Shown: piece after piece, positions 1 through 11,011 of the stretch
Layout: every line of letters starts with the position of its first letter
Position numbering within the stretch: position 1 is the stretch's first letter
Origin: Paratrimastix pyriformis
Taxonomy: Eukaryota > Preaxostyla > Paratrimastigidae
Direction: 5' to 3'
Length of the DNA stretch: 64,000 bases
Assembly (NCBI GenBank): GCA_027972325.1
Contig: JAPMOS010000017.1
Coordinates: forward strand, 1 to 64,000
Translations under genes and position numbers: made by a program
Notes under the pieces: model-generated
What the model was told of the DNA's origin: nothing
The model's database searches: none
The model's input: the letters and a program-made list of their open reading frames with translations, nothing else

Positions 1-1960
1 GCTATCCGTCAGCCCGTACCCGTGATCACCCGCCTTTCTCCCCTCATACAAGCTGTCCACATACCTGACAAATTCCTCTTCCACCCATCCTTCTCAACCC
101 CCTCCTGAGCGCCTCCATGTCAACTGTATCATAGGCCTTTCTTATATCTAGCGCGCATGTGGAACTCCTTACCTCCCATAATCTTCGAGTCCGTCAACAC
201 CCCAAAATCTCGGCAATAGGCGTCTCAATCCTCCGATCCCTCAGGAAACCAAACTGCTCCGCCCCGACCCCTTTTTCAACGCACCAGTCTTGAAATCTCG
301 AGGCAATCACTACCTGCAGTCCTTTCAAAAACCTGTATTAAAGTTATAGGCCTTCTGCCGGCCGGATCCCCGGATGCTCCGTCTGCGATTTGGTTGCCAT
401 ATAGACCGAGCTGAGTTTCAGCTCCTCAGGAACCTCAGACTTCTCCAACATCTCGTTGTATCGCCTCCCCAACCACTCCTTAATTTCGTCCTGACAAGCA
501 TGGACCATCTCCGCCGTCACTCCATCCGGGCCAGCCGCTTTCCCGTCCGGCAACGCCCCAGTATTGTCTGGATATCATGCGTCGTCAGAGGGGCCATAAT
601 TACCCTTCCACCCGCCTCCCGTTACCTCCTTCAGTCTTTGCCCCCGTCCCCCACCGGCAGCTTCCTTTTGCAAGCCCCGCCATGAATCCCCACCATCCCT
701 CTTAACCTCCGCCGGGTCCGACACCACCCTGTCCATCTTCCCCTCCGCATTTCGAGTCACGTAGGTTGTAATTGGCGCCGCGCCATCCGTCATGATACCC
801 TTATAGATACGCTTGCGCTTTCCTCAATGCCCTATCTCTCTTACCATAATGCACCAACCTCATCTTCGCCAACTGTTTCAACATCTCCTTCCTCTTATTC
901 AAGTCCTCCTCCGCCAGCGCTCTCCTCCTCAATTTCTTTATCCTGAAAGGCTCAAAATCTCGATCCGTATTCATCACATCCCTATAGCCAAAACGCAGCC
1001 AGCTGTTACCCGAAGAAACTCACTCATCTGTTCAAATGATGGCTCCTCCCCTTCACAGCTGCCTCTCGCAACATTTGCGCAACCTTCCCACGGTACTTTT
1101 CCATTTTCCCAACCATAACATCCTCCTTCTTCTTGTCCCGCAACAGTGCCTCCACCTCCGTCCGGGAAGGGCAGATGGCCACCTTCCTCCGAGCCATTTT
1201 CACCGCAGAAGGCGCCATGTTTCGGAGATCCGTTACAATCATGTGGTGATCCGTGACCGCCTGCCACTGAATCTCATCATTCCGCCAAACAAACAAATTG
1301 TCCAGCACCCTCCCCATTGTCCCCTGCGTCGACAGACACAAATCCAACCAGGCCCCTCCTTCCCTTCATGCTCTTCCTCTTTCGCCACCGTCCCACCCTT
1401 CCGGCTCCGGATAAAGTTATCTCCCCGCCTTCCCAACCATCTTCGCCACATCATACAATCCCAGTTTCTCTTGCTCCCCTCCTTCCTTAGCCCATCCGTT
1501 CGCATCTGTGTACACCACGACTCCTCTCCCATCCGACGCCCCCCCGCCACACACTCCTCCAACCGCTCCAAGATCACACTCCTTACCCTCACGTTCGCCT
1601 CTCCGTCTCCAGTAGGAAAATACATGTTGATGAGTCTCATCTGATTCTTCCCCTCCGTCCAGTCCATAAACATGAGATAACCAGGAATCACCTCCGTAAT
1701 CTTTCGCACTGCCACTTGCAATGTTTTCTATACCCAATCATCACCCCCTCTCGGGTGCCTCTTAACAGACTCCTCCGCCACTGAGCTCCTCCAGCACCAC
1801 CCCTTCATCCATTTTCCTGCAAAAACTCCTTGTTGTCCCTCGTTCCTTTCGTCTCCTGCAAGAGCGCTATGTCCGTTCGACCCACCTTTAGCAAATCTTC
1901 TACATTTTCTTTTTCCATTCCGAGCCCAGCCCACATCCCGACCACCCCTCACCCGATCCT
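1..1960 (-). mobile_element. LINE (non-LTR retrotransposon) endonuclease-reverse transcriptase remnant
   Basis: Minus-strand reading frames show an apurinic-type endonuclease followed by a reverse transcriptase, the order usual for LINEs. Endonuclease signs are DIALLQETK (about 1845-1870), INMYFPTGDGEANVR (about 1580-1640) and a DHH-containing stretch TDHHMIVTDL (about 1210-1245). Reverse-transcriptase signs are KAAGPDGVTAEMV (about 510-553), EQFGFLRDR (about 235-265) and the domain-A-like LDIRKAYDTV (about 125-155). The catalytic YxDD box is not present because the left edge cuts the element. The frame changes several times and has stops, so this copy is inactive. Introns of the GTCYGY type are not evident here. 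I see no long terminal repeats, which fits a non-LTR element. Confidence 0.82.
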
Positions 1961-2397
1961 CCTCTTTCCCCGGCAACCCCGCCCTCAAGTTAGCCTCCTT
2001 TTTCGCAGCACCACTTTTCCACCCACAAAATTCTTCCTCCGCCTTCTCATCATACACCCGCTCAATATCCAGCATTTTCGCTTTTGCCTCTTCTTCCTCT
2101 GCGCATCCCTTTTCCCCTTCCTTCTCCGCGCCTTACTCCCTTCCCCTCCCCCCGCAGGCACCCTGACTTCCGGGTAACTATCCCCCACTGCAGATAGGCT
2201 TCCCACCCACCCCATGCCCTGCTCCGCCGGCCCATCCCTGCTCCCCAGCCTTCCACCTCCCATCTGCATCTTCACACCTCCGAACGCCGGACCCAGGGCC
2301 GACTTCCTCATCTTCGAAGCCTTTTCCTGCCCCTCCACATACAGGAACACATCTCCATGACCTGCTTCCTTCCCCAACTTCTCCGACCCTGCTGTCA

Positions 2398-3389
2398 TTA
2401 AACCTCCACCATTGTCTCCAATCTTTTGACCGCCACCCAGTGTCGCCCACCCCTTCTCCCACAAAACTCCGCCACCGCTACCATGTGGTACACCTTACCG
2501 CCCATTTCCACCACATCCGGCTGGACCCTCCATTGCCTCTTATCAACCATCCCTTCCCACCCCGCGTCACGGACGACCATAACACCCTCTGTTCCCACCA
2601 CCCGCCTCCCTCGCATGCCAACGATCCACCCCACACCCAGGGCACCTTTTCGTATCCTCTGACACCCTTCCCAGCGTCACTCATTTTCTCGAAATCCCGC
2701 TCCAATCTCACCGTTAGATCGCTCTCTCTCTCCGTTCCGCTGCTCATAAGCTCACACTCCTGACATGTGTCCTCTACTTCCACAGTTACCTTTGCCGCGA
2801 TCCCAGACCTCCGCAACAATTCAACGAGGGCCTCCTCCGCTTCCCCATCCTGCCCTTCGTCCAAACCCCTGGTTCCCTCCCTCCACACCCCATCTTCCCC
2901 CACTCCGGGGGTCCCATGACCTCCCCGCAATATCTCGTACAACTCACCCACCCCCAGCCGCCTCAACCACCTGGAGGGCCGTGCTGATCCAGCACCGGTG
3001 GCCAGTGACATTAACTATTCCTCTATACATTCCGCCCCCATTACCATCCTCCAGCTCTCCATCACCTTCCCCCACTCCATTTCCACCTCCATAGCAATCC
3101 TGCTCCCCACCGCCTCCAATCTTTTTACCGATGTCATCGTCATTACAATAAAACTCAACCAACCCAACCAGCTTTTTCAAAAATTCAGCCAAGTCAATGT
3201 CAGCCCACCCCCTTTTCCACCCTCCTTCATCCCCACCCATCTCTTTAATCGGTCAACAATAAAATTCCAATTGGCCTGGCATGCTAAACCTTCCAAGTCC
3301 CCCAAGCGTACATTATCACTCGCATCCATGATATCCGAGCCAGTCTCCCTTCCAAACCTCCCTGTCCCAAGAGCACTGCCGAAACTCAA
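2398..3389 (-). pseudogene. USP (peptidase C19)-like deubiquitinase remnant beside the LINE
   Basis: Three patches in the order expected of a ubiquitin-specific protease lie on the minus strand in shifting frames. A Cys-box-like patch, GHRCWISTALQVV (about 2960-3000), resembles the family's GNTCWxNSxLQ. A CxxC patch, TCQECELMSSGTERESDL (about 2715-2770), resembles the finger strand before the core. A His-box-like patch, YHMVAVAEFCGRRGGRHW (about 2440-2495), resembles YxLxAVxxHxGxxxGGHY. The stretch lies upstream of the endonuclease, in the same orientation. It could be a domain of the LINE or a decayed host gene next to it. The match is by eye, so the family call is moderate; loss of an intact frame is clear. 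Confidence 0.45.
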
Positions 3390-3579
3390 AGGAGTCTACA
3401 AGGCAAACGGCAACAAGGAAAACATTCGCACAGACCGTAAGCAAAAAGGAAGCCAGCCCCAGCCACCTGAGCCAAAGTAGTATGCCCCCGATGTCGCCAG
3501 CCTGTGACGCATTCCCATCCCCGGCATGGTCCTCCATCCTACCATCAAGGTTTTCCCCAAAGCCGGGGTTCTCCTCTGC

Positions 3580-3965
3580 TCCTTCCCTCATGAGGTTGTC
3601 CCCTTCAGCGGGGTTTTCCTCCTTCTTCTTCTTGAGGTTGTCCCCCTTGGGGTTTTCCTCCTCCGTGTCCGTCCCCACCCAGCCGATGGCGCCCAGCGAT
3701 GCCCTTGAGGTTGTCCCCGACGCCGGGGTTTTCCTCCTTCTTGAGGTTGTCCCCTTCTTGGGGTTTTCCTCCATCATGTCCATACCCCACCCAGCCGATG
3801 TCGCCCAGCGCTGCCCCTTGAGGTTGTCCCCGACGGCGGGGTTTTCCTCTTTCTTGAGGTTGTCCCCGACGGCGGGGTTTTCCTCCTTCTTGAGGTTGTC
3901 CCCGACGGCGGGGTTTTCCTCCTTCTTGAGGTTGTCCCCTTCGGGGTTTTCCTCGTACCACTCGG
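3580..3965 (-). repeat. 33-bp tandem repeat encoding EENPxxGDNLKK
   Basis: On the minus strand the 11-residue unit EENPAVGDNLK recurs with small changes (EGDN, GVGDN, KKGDN), interrupted twice by a longer insert containing GDIGWVG or SAGWG in alternate frames. The exact 33-bp spacing keeps the frame in the clean units at 3820-3930. Downstream in the same frame there is a hydrophobic run (LLWLRWLGLASFLLTV, about 3425-3475) that could be a membrane helix. Confidence 0.85.
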
Positions 3966-4035
3966 TGAGGTTTGCCTGCCACATTTTAGCCAGGTTGTCC
4001 TCGACCTCTCTCTGGCCACCCCAGGGTAACGATCC

Positions 4036-4446
4036 CTAGGGCATCCCGCCGACGTAGCACAGCGGCCCCTCCTCTCCAGCACCCGCAGGAACCGCTGCGG
4101 GTGTTAAGGGGGTCCTGGTTTGACCGTTGACCCCTTGACCGGCCCTAGCGTCACCACCAGTCCTACCGAGATCATCGATCTCAGAAAATGAGTAAACTGT
4201 AATAAATGAAAACTTACACAGACCTTCAGACATCGTCCAAAGTTGCCCATTCCTTCGGAGGTTTTGTGCAGATGCAGGCATTGGAGCTCCCATCTGCTCA
4301 GTCCAGTATTGGAATTGGATGACTGAAAAAAAAGGTACACACAGACCAACCCCATTCCAGGAAAGCTCAAAACAATAACCAGACTGCCCTTGACCAGCCC
4401 TACCAAGATCAGCGGCCACATTCCTAAAAGTTTCTGAAGATGACAA
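4036..4446 (-). CDS. Unrecognised open frame with two intron-like inserts
   Basis: The frame reads NVAADLGRAGQGQ, then FELSWNGV, IQFQYWTEQMGAP and EIDDLGRTGGDARAGQGVNG, ending at a stop at 4036. The GRAGQGQ and GDARAGQG pieces look like two copies of one motif. Two segments, 4323-4346 (24 nt) and 4197-4223 (27 nt), start GTCTGTGT and end CAG, like the introns elsewhere in this window; both are multiples of three, so the frame stays open with or without them. No family is recognised. It could be a decayed part of the neighbouring mobile element or the 3' end of a small host gene. No convincing start codon was found. Confidence 0.3.
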   Translation of the reverse strand: MSSSETFRNVAADLGRAGQGQSGYCFELSWNGVGLCVPFFSVIQFQYWTEQMGAPMPASAQNLRRNGQLWTMSEGLCKFSFITVYSFSEIDDLGRTGGDARAGQGVNGQTRTPLTPAAVPAGAGEEGPLCYVGGMP

Positions 4447-5299
4447 AAAGAATACCGGAAAGACAGACTCTCTCCCAAAGAACGTGCCGCATCAGCAACA
4501 TCCCAGAGAAGGATCTTCCATCTGACCAGACGGTCAGACAGGCATCTCAGGGGGCCAGATATCTGAAATTCTAAGGATGAGCCGCTGCCAGACGTCCCAA
4601 CAACCAACAAACCGGTAGATATTTCCGACACCAGACAGGGCCCACCGAGGCAAAGCACTCTGTCCAGCCGGGAGACTATGATCAAAGCATGATTAGAAAC
4701 TCTCCACCCATCTTCCTCCATCCACAGACCAACGAGACATCGGCTAGACATACCACACCAACCTGAGGGCAGCCGCCACCCAATGCAGCCACCACACCAA
4801 GCCGGCACACCATCCAACCACCGTTGGAAAGTAGGGGCGCTCAGCCCACCAGAAAACGCGGGAGAAAACAGCCATCCCAACCCCGCCAACCCTCCTGATC
4901 CCATCTCTCTCCGTCCACCACCGGCCCCTTCGCCCCTTCCAGAGGTCTTCCCCTTCTCCGTACCAGCATTCCCAGTTCTCATTACCAGTCTTTATCCAAC
5001 CCATACGACCACGCTTCTCGCCCCTCTCTTTTTGATCAACAAGGCCAATTCCATTTACCCTACCGTGGACCCAATTCTCTTCGACCACCGTCTGCATCCA
5101 AAAGCACCATACACATATCACTTCCTGTCTTTGCACTACCTTCTCCAATTTTACCCCCACTCCACCTTCTTTTTCCTTCATTCGATTGCTCCCCCGCCAA
5201 CCACTCTCCTCCCCACGCCATTCCAATAGAAGGCTGTTTCTTTCCACACGCATGTCCCAGGAGCAAGAGCGTAAGAGGGTGGAAGAGAAACACAGCCCC

Positions 5300-6365
5300 C
5301 AACCTTTACTTGAACTTCTTCCCGCATTCACCCCCACCGACACCTTCACCACACGACGCGACTCCCGCTTCAAAGCGTCGATGGCCTCCCTCTGCTCCGG
5401 GGTTGCCATGACACAAAACGTCCCGTCCCACCGCCCACTTGACCACGCCACTTCTGATCTCCAAATATCGGAGACCTCTACCACAATGTGGTGGTTCTTG
5501 AGGTACTCCTGCATCTGCTGCGGCCACTCGACACCGGCCGCACGAATAAAGGCCAAACGATGGTCCGCCCGGAGAGGCCGATCCTCCCCGGAGCGATCTG
5601 TACTATGCGCTTGCCCCGGAAGATCTCCGGGATGTGGGGCTGTCCCACCGAGCATGTCACAGACACACGCCATGCACCCGGCTGGCGAGCAGGCTTGACC
5701 CAAACTACCGGGGTGGCGATCAATAAGTCAGCGATTGCGAACAGACACTGCGCACTCGGGTTCGCTTCACGCAACCATTGGCGAACCTCCTCTTCTTTAG
5801 CTTCCAGGGGCAAACCACCCAGATGAGCCCCTCATTGCAACAAAGGTCACAGCTGAGGCCGGCCGCTCACATTCACTTCCCAGATCAGTCAGGACGGCCT
5901 GATTCCGACTTGCAAAAGCTCCAAGAATCTCCGCGGCATCGGGTCTCAGACACGTCACGCCAAAGTTCCTTCTTCCAGGCCTTGTTGAACACGGGCCTCG
6001 CCAAGGATCTCACGAAGCTGGCATTCAAGTTCGTACCAGCTAAATTGCACAGCACTTGGCTCAAATTTAATAGCGAATCTCATTGTCTCAGCCTGTAATT
6101 CACAAAAGGCAATTGACAAACAAAGACCCAAGATGAGCCCAACAAACATCCTTGATAGGCGGACTTTCGGTAGGAAAGCCACTATCCAATTAACACAGAC
6201 CATAACTTTTTCCTTCTTTTCACCCTGCTCCTCGGCCTGGCTCTTTTCGGCCACTCTTTTTTTACCAGCCGCCTCCATTCTTTGGCGATTGGCTTCAGCC
6301 TCAACACTTTCCAGCGTCAGAGGAACCGCACCAGCATCTTCAACAGAATGAGTTTCAGAAGACAT
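5300..6365 (-). CDS. ORF1-like protein of the LINE region, or small decayed gene
   Basis: A minus-strand start at 6365 opens MSSETHSVEDAGAVP, followed by a charged helix rich in Glu, Lys and Ala. A GTCTGTGT...TTACAG segment at about 6091-6198 looks like an intron of 108 nt. The next exon reads MRFAIKFEPSAVQFSWYE and ends at a stop near 5955. Further down, in changing frames, are AEILGAFASRNQAVL, EVRQWLREANPSAQC, WPQQMQEYLKNHHIVVEV and ATPEQREAIDAL, which read as one decayed protein. Its position upstream of the endonuclease and reverse transcriptase suggests a LINE ORF1, but no nucleic-acid-binding motif is visible, so a host pseudogene is also possible. Confidence 0.4.
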
Positions 6366-6443
6366 CGTCAATTGGCCAATAGAAAAGGCGAAGATCCCAA
6401 ATTCAAACACTTTCCAGGTCGGTAGGACCGGGGGAAGGGCGCG

Positions 6444-7110
6444 CAGCCCCGGGCCCCAGCAAGGCGGACGGCGGCGCAGTCTCGGCGGCCCCGGCGGCCC
6501 CGGCGGCCCCGGCGGCCACGGCGGCCGGCGCAGGAAGCACCGGTGGGGCGGCCAGCACTCGCGCCACCGGCGGCCACGGCGACACCACCCGCAGGAGCCC
6601 CGGGGACATCCTGGACCCGGGCGGGCCCACGGCTGCCCCCGCAGACGACGGCCCCGGCGGCGGCGGACCTGGCAGTCCCGGCAGCGACAAACGACGGGCC
6701 GGCGGCGCAGCCAGGGCCCGGCCCGCGGTTGGCCCCAGCGCAGCCCCGGGCCCCAGCAAGGCGGACGGCGGCGCAGTCTCGGCGGCCCCGGCGGCCCCGG
6801 CGGCCCCGGCGGCCCCGGCGGCCACGGCGGCCGGCGCAGGAAGCACCGGTGGGGCGGCCAGCACTCGCGCCACCGGCGGCCACGGCGACACCACCCGCAG
6901 GAGCCCGGGGACAGCCTGGACCCGGGCGGGCCCACGGCTGCCCCCGCAGACGACGGCCCCGGCGGCGGCGGACCACCTGGCAGTCCCGGCAGCGACAAAC
7001 GACGGGCCGGCGGCGCAGCGAGGGCCCGGCCCGCGGTTGGCCCCAGCGCAGCCCCGGGCCCCAGCAAGGCGGTCGGCGGCGCAGTCTCAGCGGCCCCGGC
7101 GGCCCCGGCG
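6444..7110. repeat. About 300-bp tandem repeat, two full copies and part of a third
   Basis: The same sequence begins at about 6444, 6741 and 7049, giving unit lengths of about 297 and 308 bp. Each unit contains a run of GGCGGCCCC triplet-like blocks that reads as collagen-like GPP/PPG on the minus strand, and each also carries two GTCCGCC motifs on the minus strand, identical to the intron donors of neighbouring genes. The repeats may be duplicated exons plus introns of a GC-rich gene, or simply a minisatellite. No certain start, stop or product is visible between 6366 and 7201. Confidence 0.8.
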
Positions 7111-7201
7111 GCCACAGCGGATAGATCAGATTCCAGCGCCGGTGGTACGCCTGTGCGGACCAGTGCATGCGAGTCTCGCTCCAGCTCCCACACCCGTCTC
7201 A

Positions 7202-7888
7202 TCAGCCGTGCAGCTCGGCAAGCCGGCGGACTCCCCAGTGCCGCGGGCTCTTCGCGCTCTTCCAGGTGAGTCTTAGTTGCAGCCAGCACCTCCCACCGGG
7301 ACAGCATAGCACTGCTCCCCACTTGAACGACGGTGTACAGGGGGCCCCTTCGGCAGGCCAGACGGGTCGCGCACAGTTCCCTCGGTTGCGCCGGTGAAAT
7401 CGCCGATCCGGCTGGGGTATCACCACCACCGGCTGGGGCTCGGCATCGGGCTGCAGCCCCTGTGCAGGCTGCCGCGGCCACCCCCCTTGCCGTCGCCCCT
7501 CCTGCTGGCGCCACTGCTGCCGCACTTGCTGCTGCTGTTGCGGCTGCAACTGCAGCTGCCGCCGCCTCGGATCTTGCGGCTGCTGCCGCTCCTGCTGCAG
7601 TGGCTGCTGCTGCTGCTGCTGTCGCTCGAGCCGCAGCTGCAGCTGCTGTGGCTGCTGGTCCCGTGGCCACCGCCGCTGCTGCTGCCCTGGTCGCCGCTGC
7701 TGCTGCCCAGGCTGCTGCCCAGGCTGCTGCCGCTGCCCTGACTGCTGCCGCGGTTGCTGCTGCTGCTGCCGCGGTTGCTGCTGCTGCTGCCGCGGTTGCT
7801 GCTGCTGCTGCCGCGGATGTTGCTGTTGCTGCCGAGGCTGCGGTTGCTGCTGCGGCTGCTGTTGCTGTTGCTGTTGCGGCTGCTGTTG

Positions 7889-7928
<40 letters not shown>

Positions 7929-10081
7929 GGCAGAGGCTGCTGCTGCGGCAGAGGCTGCTTTCCTGCGGGACCCCGCAAGGCGGGGCCCCATCACACATGA
8001 CCCAGATTGCTCCACTGGGCGGGAGGACCACCATTCGACGAGGGCCACATCAATCGGCTGTCTCCGGGCCAATTCCCGGGCACGCTCCTGGCCCGCTGGA
8101 CCAGGAAGCCCTCTGGCGGGCACCGCTCCAGGCGCAGCGCCTCTTCTCGGTCAGACAGGGAGAGCCACACGAAGCGGCGGTGCGGCCCCAGATCAGGTCT
8201 CCTGCCAGGCCCCCAGGGCCCGCCAGTCCCCCCTTCTCCGCTTGACAAATAGGTGGAGGTCCCCCGCCCGTGGGCGGGTGCAGGAGGTCCCTCCACCTGG
8301 GGGCCAGGTACTGGAGAGGGCGGGCAGCTCCCAGAGCAGCGACTCCGGCCGGCTGCGGCAACGGCAAGCCACCTCCTGCTGCGCCCCTGAGGGGGCCTCT
8401 GTGGGGCATGGGCCGCCCAAGAAGGCCCTCCAACGCACGGCAAAGGCGCGGCGGGGGGGCCCCACCGTGATATCCAGCCCAGGAAACCTTCCACAGCTCG
8501 GATGGTCTGGGGGGTTTGAGAAGGATGGTCCGGAAACACCGCCTCAAGGATCCCAGCAAGGGCCTCGCAAACTCCCACGAAGATACAGGGGTCCTGGGGG
8601 CCTCTGATCGGGGTGCGGCCAGCACGGGCGCCAACTGAGCAGGCTGGGGCACGGGCTGCGGCACAGTCGCGGTCACGGGCTGGGGCACTGGCTGGAGCGC
8701 GAGCGCGGCCTGGGGCGCGGGTTGTGGAGGAGCAGACGCCGGCTGGGGCACAGGCACAGGCGCGGGGCAGGCAGACGGGGGACGGGCGCAGGAGCTGGCG
8801 CAGGCGACGGCGACGGCTTCAGCACAGGTCTGGGTGCCGGCATAGGCGCAGGCACCGGTACCTCCGGGGGCGCAAGCAGGGGGGCCCCAGGCCCAAGCGC
8901 AAGCACACGCTCCGCAGTTGGGGCACGGGCAGGTGAAGACAGGGTTCGAGCCCACTCGGGTTGAGGCGACGCAGCCCGGGCAGGCGTACCAGCAGGGCCG
9001 GGGCCGAGGGGGGCCGTGGTGGAGGCGGGTCAGCACGGGGTTGCACCTGCCGGTCAGGCATGGGCGGGGCAAGGTCAGGCAGACGTCGGGCCGCCACCCG
9101 CAGTAGCGGGGTTGCTGCGCCGGGGAACGGAGTGGGGAGAAGGGGACGAAGGACACAGCGAGTCCCCCCCCCGTGGCGACTCGGCCAGGGCCAAGGGCGA
9201 CCCCTCACCGGAGGGTGGGACCAGGGATGTGAGCTCGTTCCCAGGCAGACTGGACGGCGGGCTCCGAGGGGCGGGGGTCGCGGAGGGGTGGACGGCGTGT
9301 CCACGGCATCAGGGGAAGCGGGGATCTCAATAGGAGAGGATGGCCCATCCCCTGACCCTGAGCAGCTGGGGAGCAGCTTCCCCAGAGTTCAGGATCGGCC
9401 GCGGTGAAGGCCCGATCGAGGACCTCCCCATAGTGAGGGAGGGGTGAGCACTGGAGGACCTCAGCCAACATCACCACCAGCTGCTCACGCGGTCCCTTGC
9501 CGACCAGCGCCACAGCCCAGTCAGTCCCTTCCCACTTCGATATTGCGCTCTTCACCGCCTCCAGCTGGGGACTGTCATCACCCCAGTGCCTCCGCCCAGC
9601 TCCTCGGACGCCCAAGGGTGCACGCTGGATTCTTCTCCAGGCGGGTTCTGCTGCCACGGCCGGTCCCATCACCGGTCCGGACAGGGGGTGGTGCCGCTGG
9701 GCTCACTCGAGTAGCCGTTGTGGCAGCCCCAGGGAGTCGCACCCCGCTCCCCAGGGCATCATCTTCCCCTTCCAGACACGGCGGGAAGGACTCAGCGCGT
9801 GACCTGGACGGAGAGCTCCCCAGAGGTTGGGGCCCAGGGGGATGCACCAGTTTTTGGGGAGTAATGGTCCGAGATGCACGACGGGCAGATTCCATCGCCA
9901 GTTGAGTACAAGTCGGAACACAGAGAGGGTGGTTCGCTTGGCTTGGAGTCAAGGGAGAACGTTGAGGCGATGACCGCTCAGATGAGGCAACGATATCATC
10001 AATCGAATCCAAATTCCGCTCTTCTGAGGGCTCGGGCAGGGTTTCGATAGCGCTAGACGCTTGCGAAGATGGTGCTTGCAT
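7202..10081 (-). CDS. Poly-Gln protein with a Cys-rich (zinc-ribbon-like) module, multi-exon
   Basis: The start at 10081 gives MQAPSSQASSAIETLPEPSE, a Ser/Pro-rich acidic start. Joining exons at GTCCGG, GTCCGAG and GTCTGCC donors gives APQLEAVKSAISKWEGTDW (about 9520-9560) and then a Cys-rich exon with CWYACPGCV and TCPCPNCGACAC (about 8900-9030), spaced like zinc ligands. After an unresolved Pro-rich stretch come CEALAGILEAVF (about 8540) and FVWLSLSDREEALRLERC (about 8115-8170). A GTCATG donor near 8000 joins this to a poly-Gln tract (7740-7965), and the frame ends AELHG before a stop at 7202. Exon borders are partly uncertain because the GC-rich sequence leaves many frames open. No family is recognised. 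A role in transcription would suit the poly-Gln content but is not shown. Confidence 0.45.
7740..7965 (-). repeat. CAG/CTG triplet repeat (poly-Gln)
   Basis: The plus strand carries interrupted CTG triplets (with CCG and GTTG units), which on the minus strand read CAG/CAA. The uninterrupted core is at about 7892-7926. In the frame favoured for the gene above it encodes a long Gln tract with Pro, Arg and Leu interruptions; the other frames give poly-Ser and poly-Ala, which explains the long competing ORFs here. Confidence 0.9.
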
Positions 10082-10185
10082 CAGAAAATCAACCGATCGT
10101 TCGCGAATTCAACCAACAGAACAAAAGCAGCGAGTAGCCGCTATAACCCTGCCAAAAACTCCGAAAAGAGGAAAAGAGAACGAGA
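10082..10185. promoter_or_regulatory. Divergent intergenic region, poly-Gln gene and GST
   Basis: 104 bp separate the two start codons. The stretch is less GC-rich than the genes and has no clear TATA box. It must hold both promoters and 5' leaders if both genes are real. Confidence 0.5.
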
Positions 10186-10887
10186 ATGTCCATCAAACCG
10201 CGTTTGACCTACTTCGATGGGCGTGGGAGGGCCGAACCCATCCGGATGATTTTTGCCGAGGCAGGCGTTGAGTACGACGACCACCGGATTCAAAGGGAAA
10301 CCTGGGCCAGCATGAAGTCGACAATGCCGTTTGGCCAACTCCCTGTTCTTCACATTGATGGTGTTGATATTGCGCAATCAATGGCAGCTCTCCGTTATGC
10401 CGCCCGGAAATATGATCTGATGCCTACCGATCCCATTCAGGCGGGAACGTGCGATATGATATCCGAGGCCATCGAAGATATTACCGTTCAAGTCTGTGTA
10501 CGCGTGAGGAGGTTGGTCTCACCACTGCTGTGGCTTGTAGCTTAGCCGCTTGACCCATAACCCCAATGCCACTGATGCCGAAAAAGCGAAGTACAAGGAT
10601 GAAACTCTGCCAACATGGCTGCGGTATTTTGACGCGCTTCTCGGTTCGAAGCAGTACCTTGTCGGCGACTCGTGCACCTACGCCGACATTGCACTTTTCA
10701 ACTTTCTTCACGACAGCATCCACCACCCCGAGGTTCTCGGTCTGAGCACCACTCTCGTTGATTGTCCAGTTCCAACCGTCTTGTTTCCCAAGAAACATTC
10801 CCTCGGCTCGTCGATTTCAAGAATCGCATGGCCGCCCGGCCGAAGCTGGCTGCCTGGCTTGCCTCTCGCCCGGTGAGTCAGTTTTAA
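10186..10887 (+). CDS. Glutathione S-transferase, sigma/prostaglandin-D-synthase type
   Basis: Three exons joined at 10492-10540 (49 nt, GTCTGT...TTGTAG) and 10740-10792 (53 nt, GTCTGA...CCCAAG) give 199 residues, the normal size for this class. The thioredoxin-like N-terminal domain begins RLTYFDGRGRAEPIRM, with the catalytic Tyr expected at residue 9. The glutathione-site motif QSMAALRYAARKY lies near residue 65. The second intron must be removed to give the family's C-terminal VLETFPRLVDFKNRMAARP in frame. The enzyme conjugates glutathione to electrophiles, or isomerises prostaglandin-like lipids in some relatives; it should be cytosolic. The tail RPVSQF runs to a TAA at 10885. VPS20 starts 124 bp downstream on the same strand. 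Confidence 0.93.
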
Positions 10888-11011
10888 GTGGCGGTTGCCC
10901 CCGACTCCATCTCCTCACTTCTGTAAAAGTTCGTCTGTTCCGGCGTGCGTTTTCCGGCTTCAGGGGGGGGATTCTCAAAGATCAACCAGGAGGAAACATA
11001 ATAACTGCTCG

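Noticed and set aside
1-6365. LTR retrotransposon or viral element
   Set aside because: There are no terminal repeats, integrase, protease-like aspartyl motif or capsid; endonuclease followed by reverse transcriptase points to a LINE.
5955-8123. A 722-codon minus-strand open frame (poly-Ala, collagen-like)
   Set aside because: Its length comes from CAG repeats and GC-rich sequence without stops. The poly-Gln frame is better supported by flanking exons, and the last part belongs to a separate start at 6365.
10871-10890. A further intron in GST at the standard-looking GTGAGT
   Set aside because: The frame reaches a stop 12 codon positions or fewer downstream at the normal family length, and no other intron in the window uses GTGAGT.
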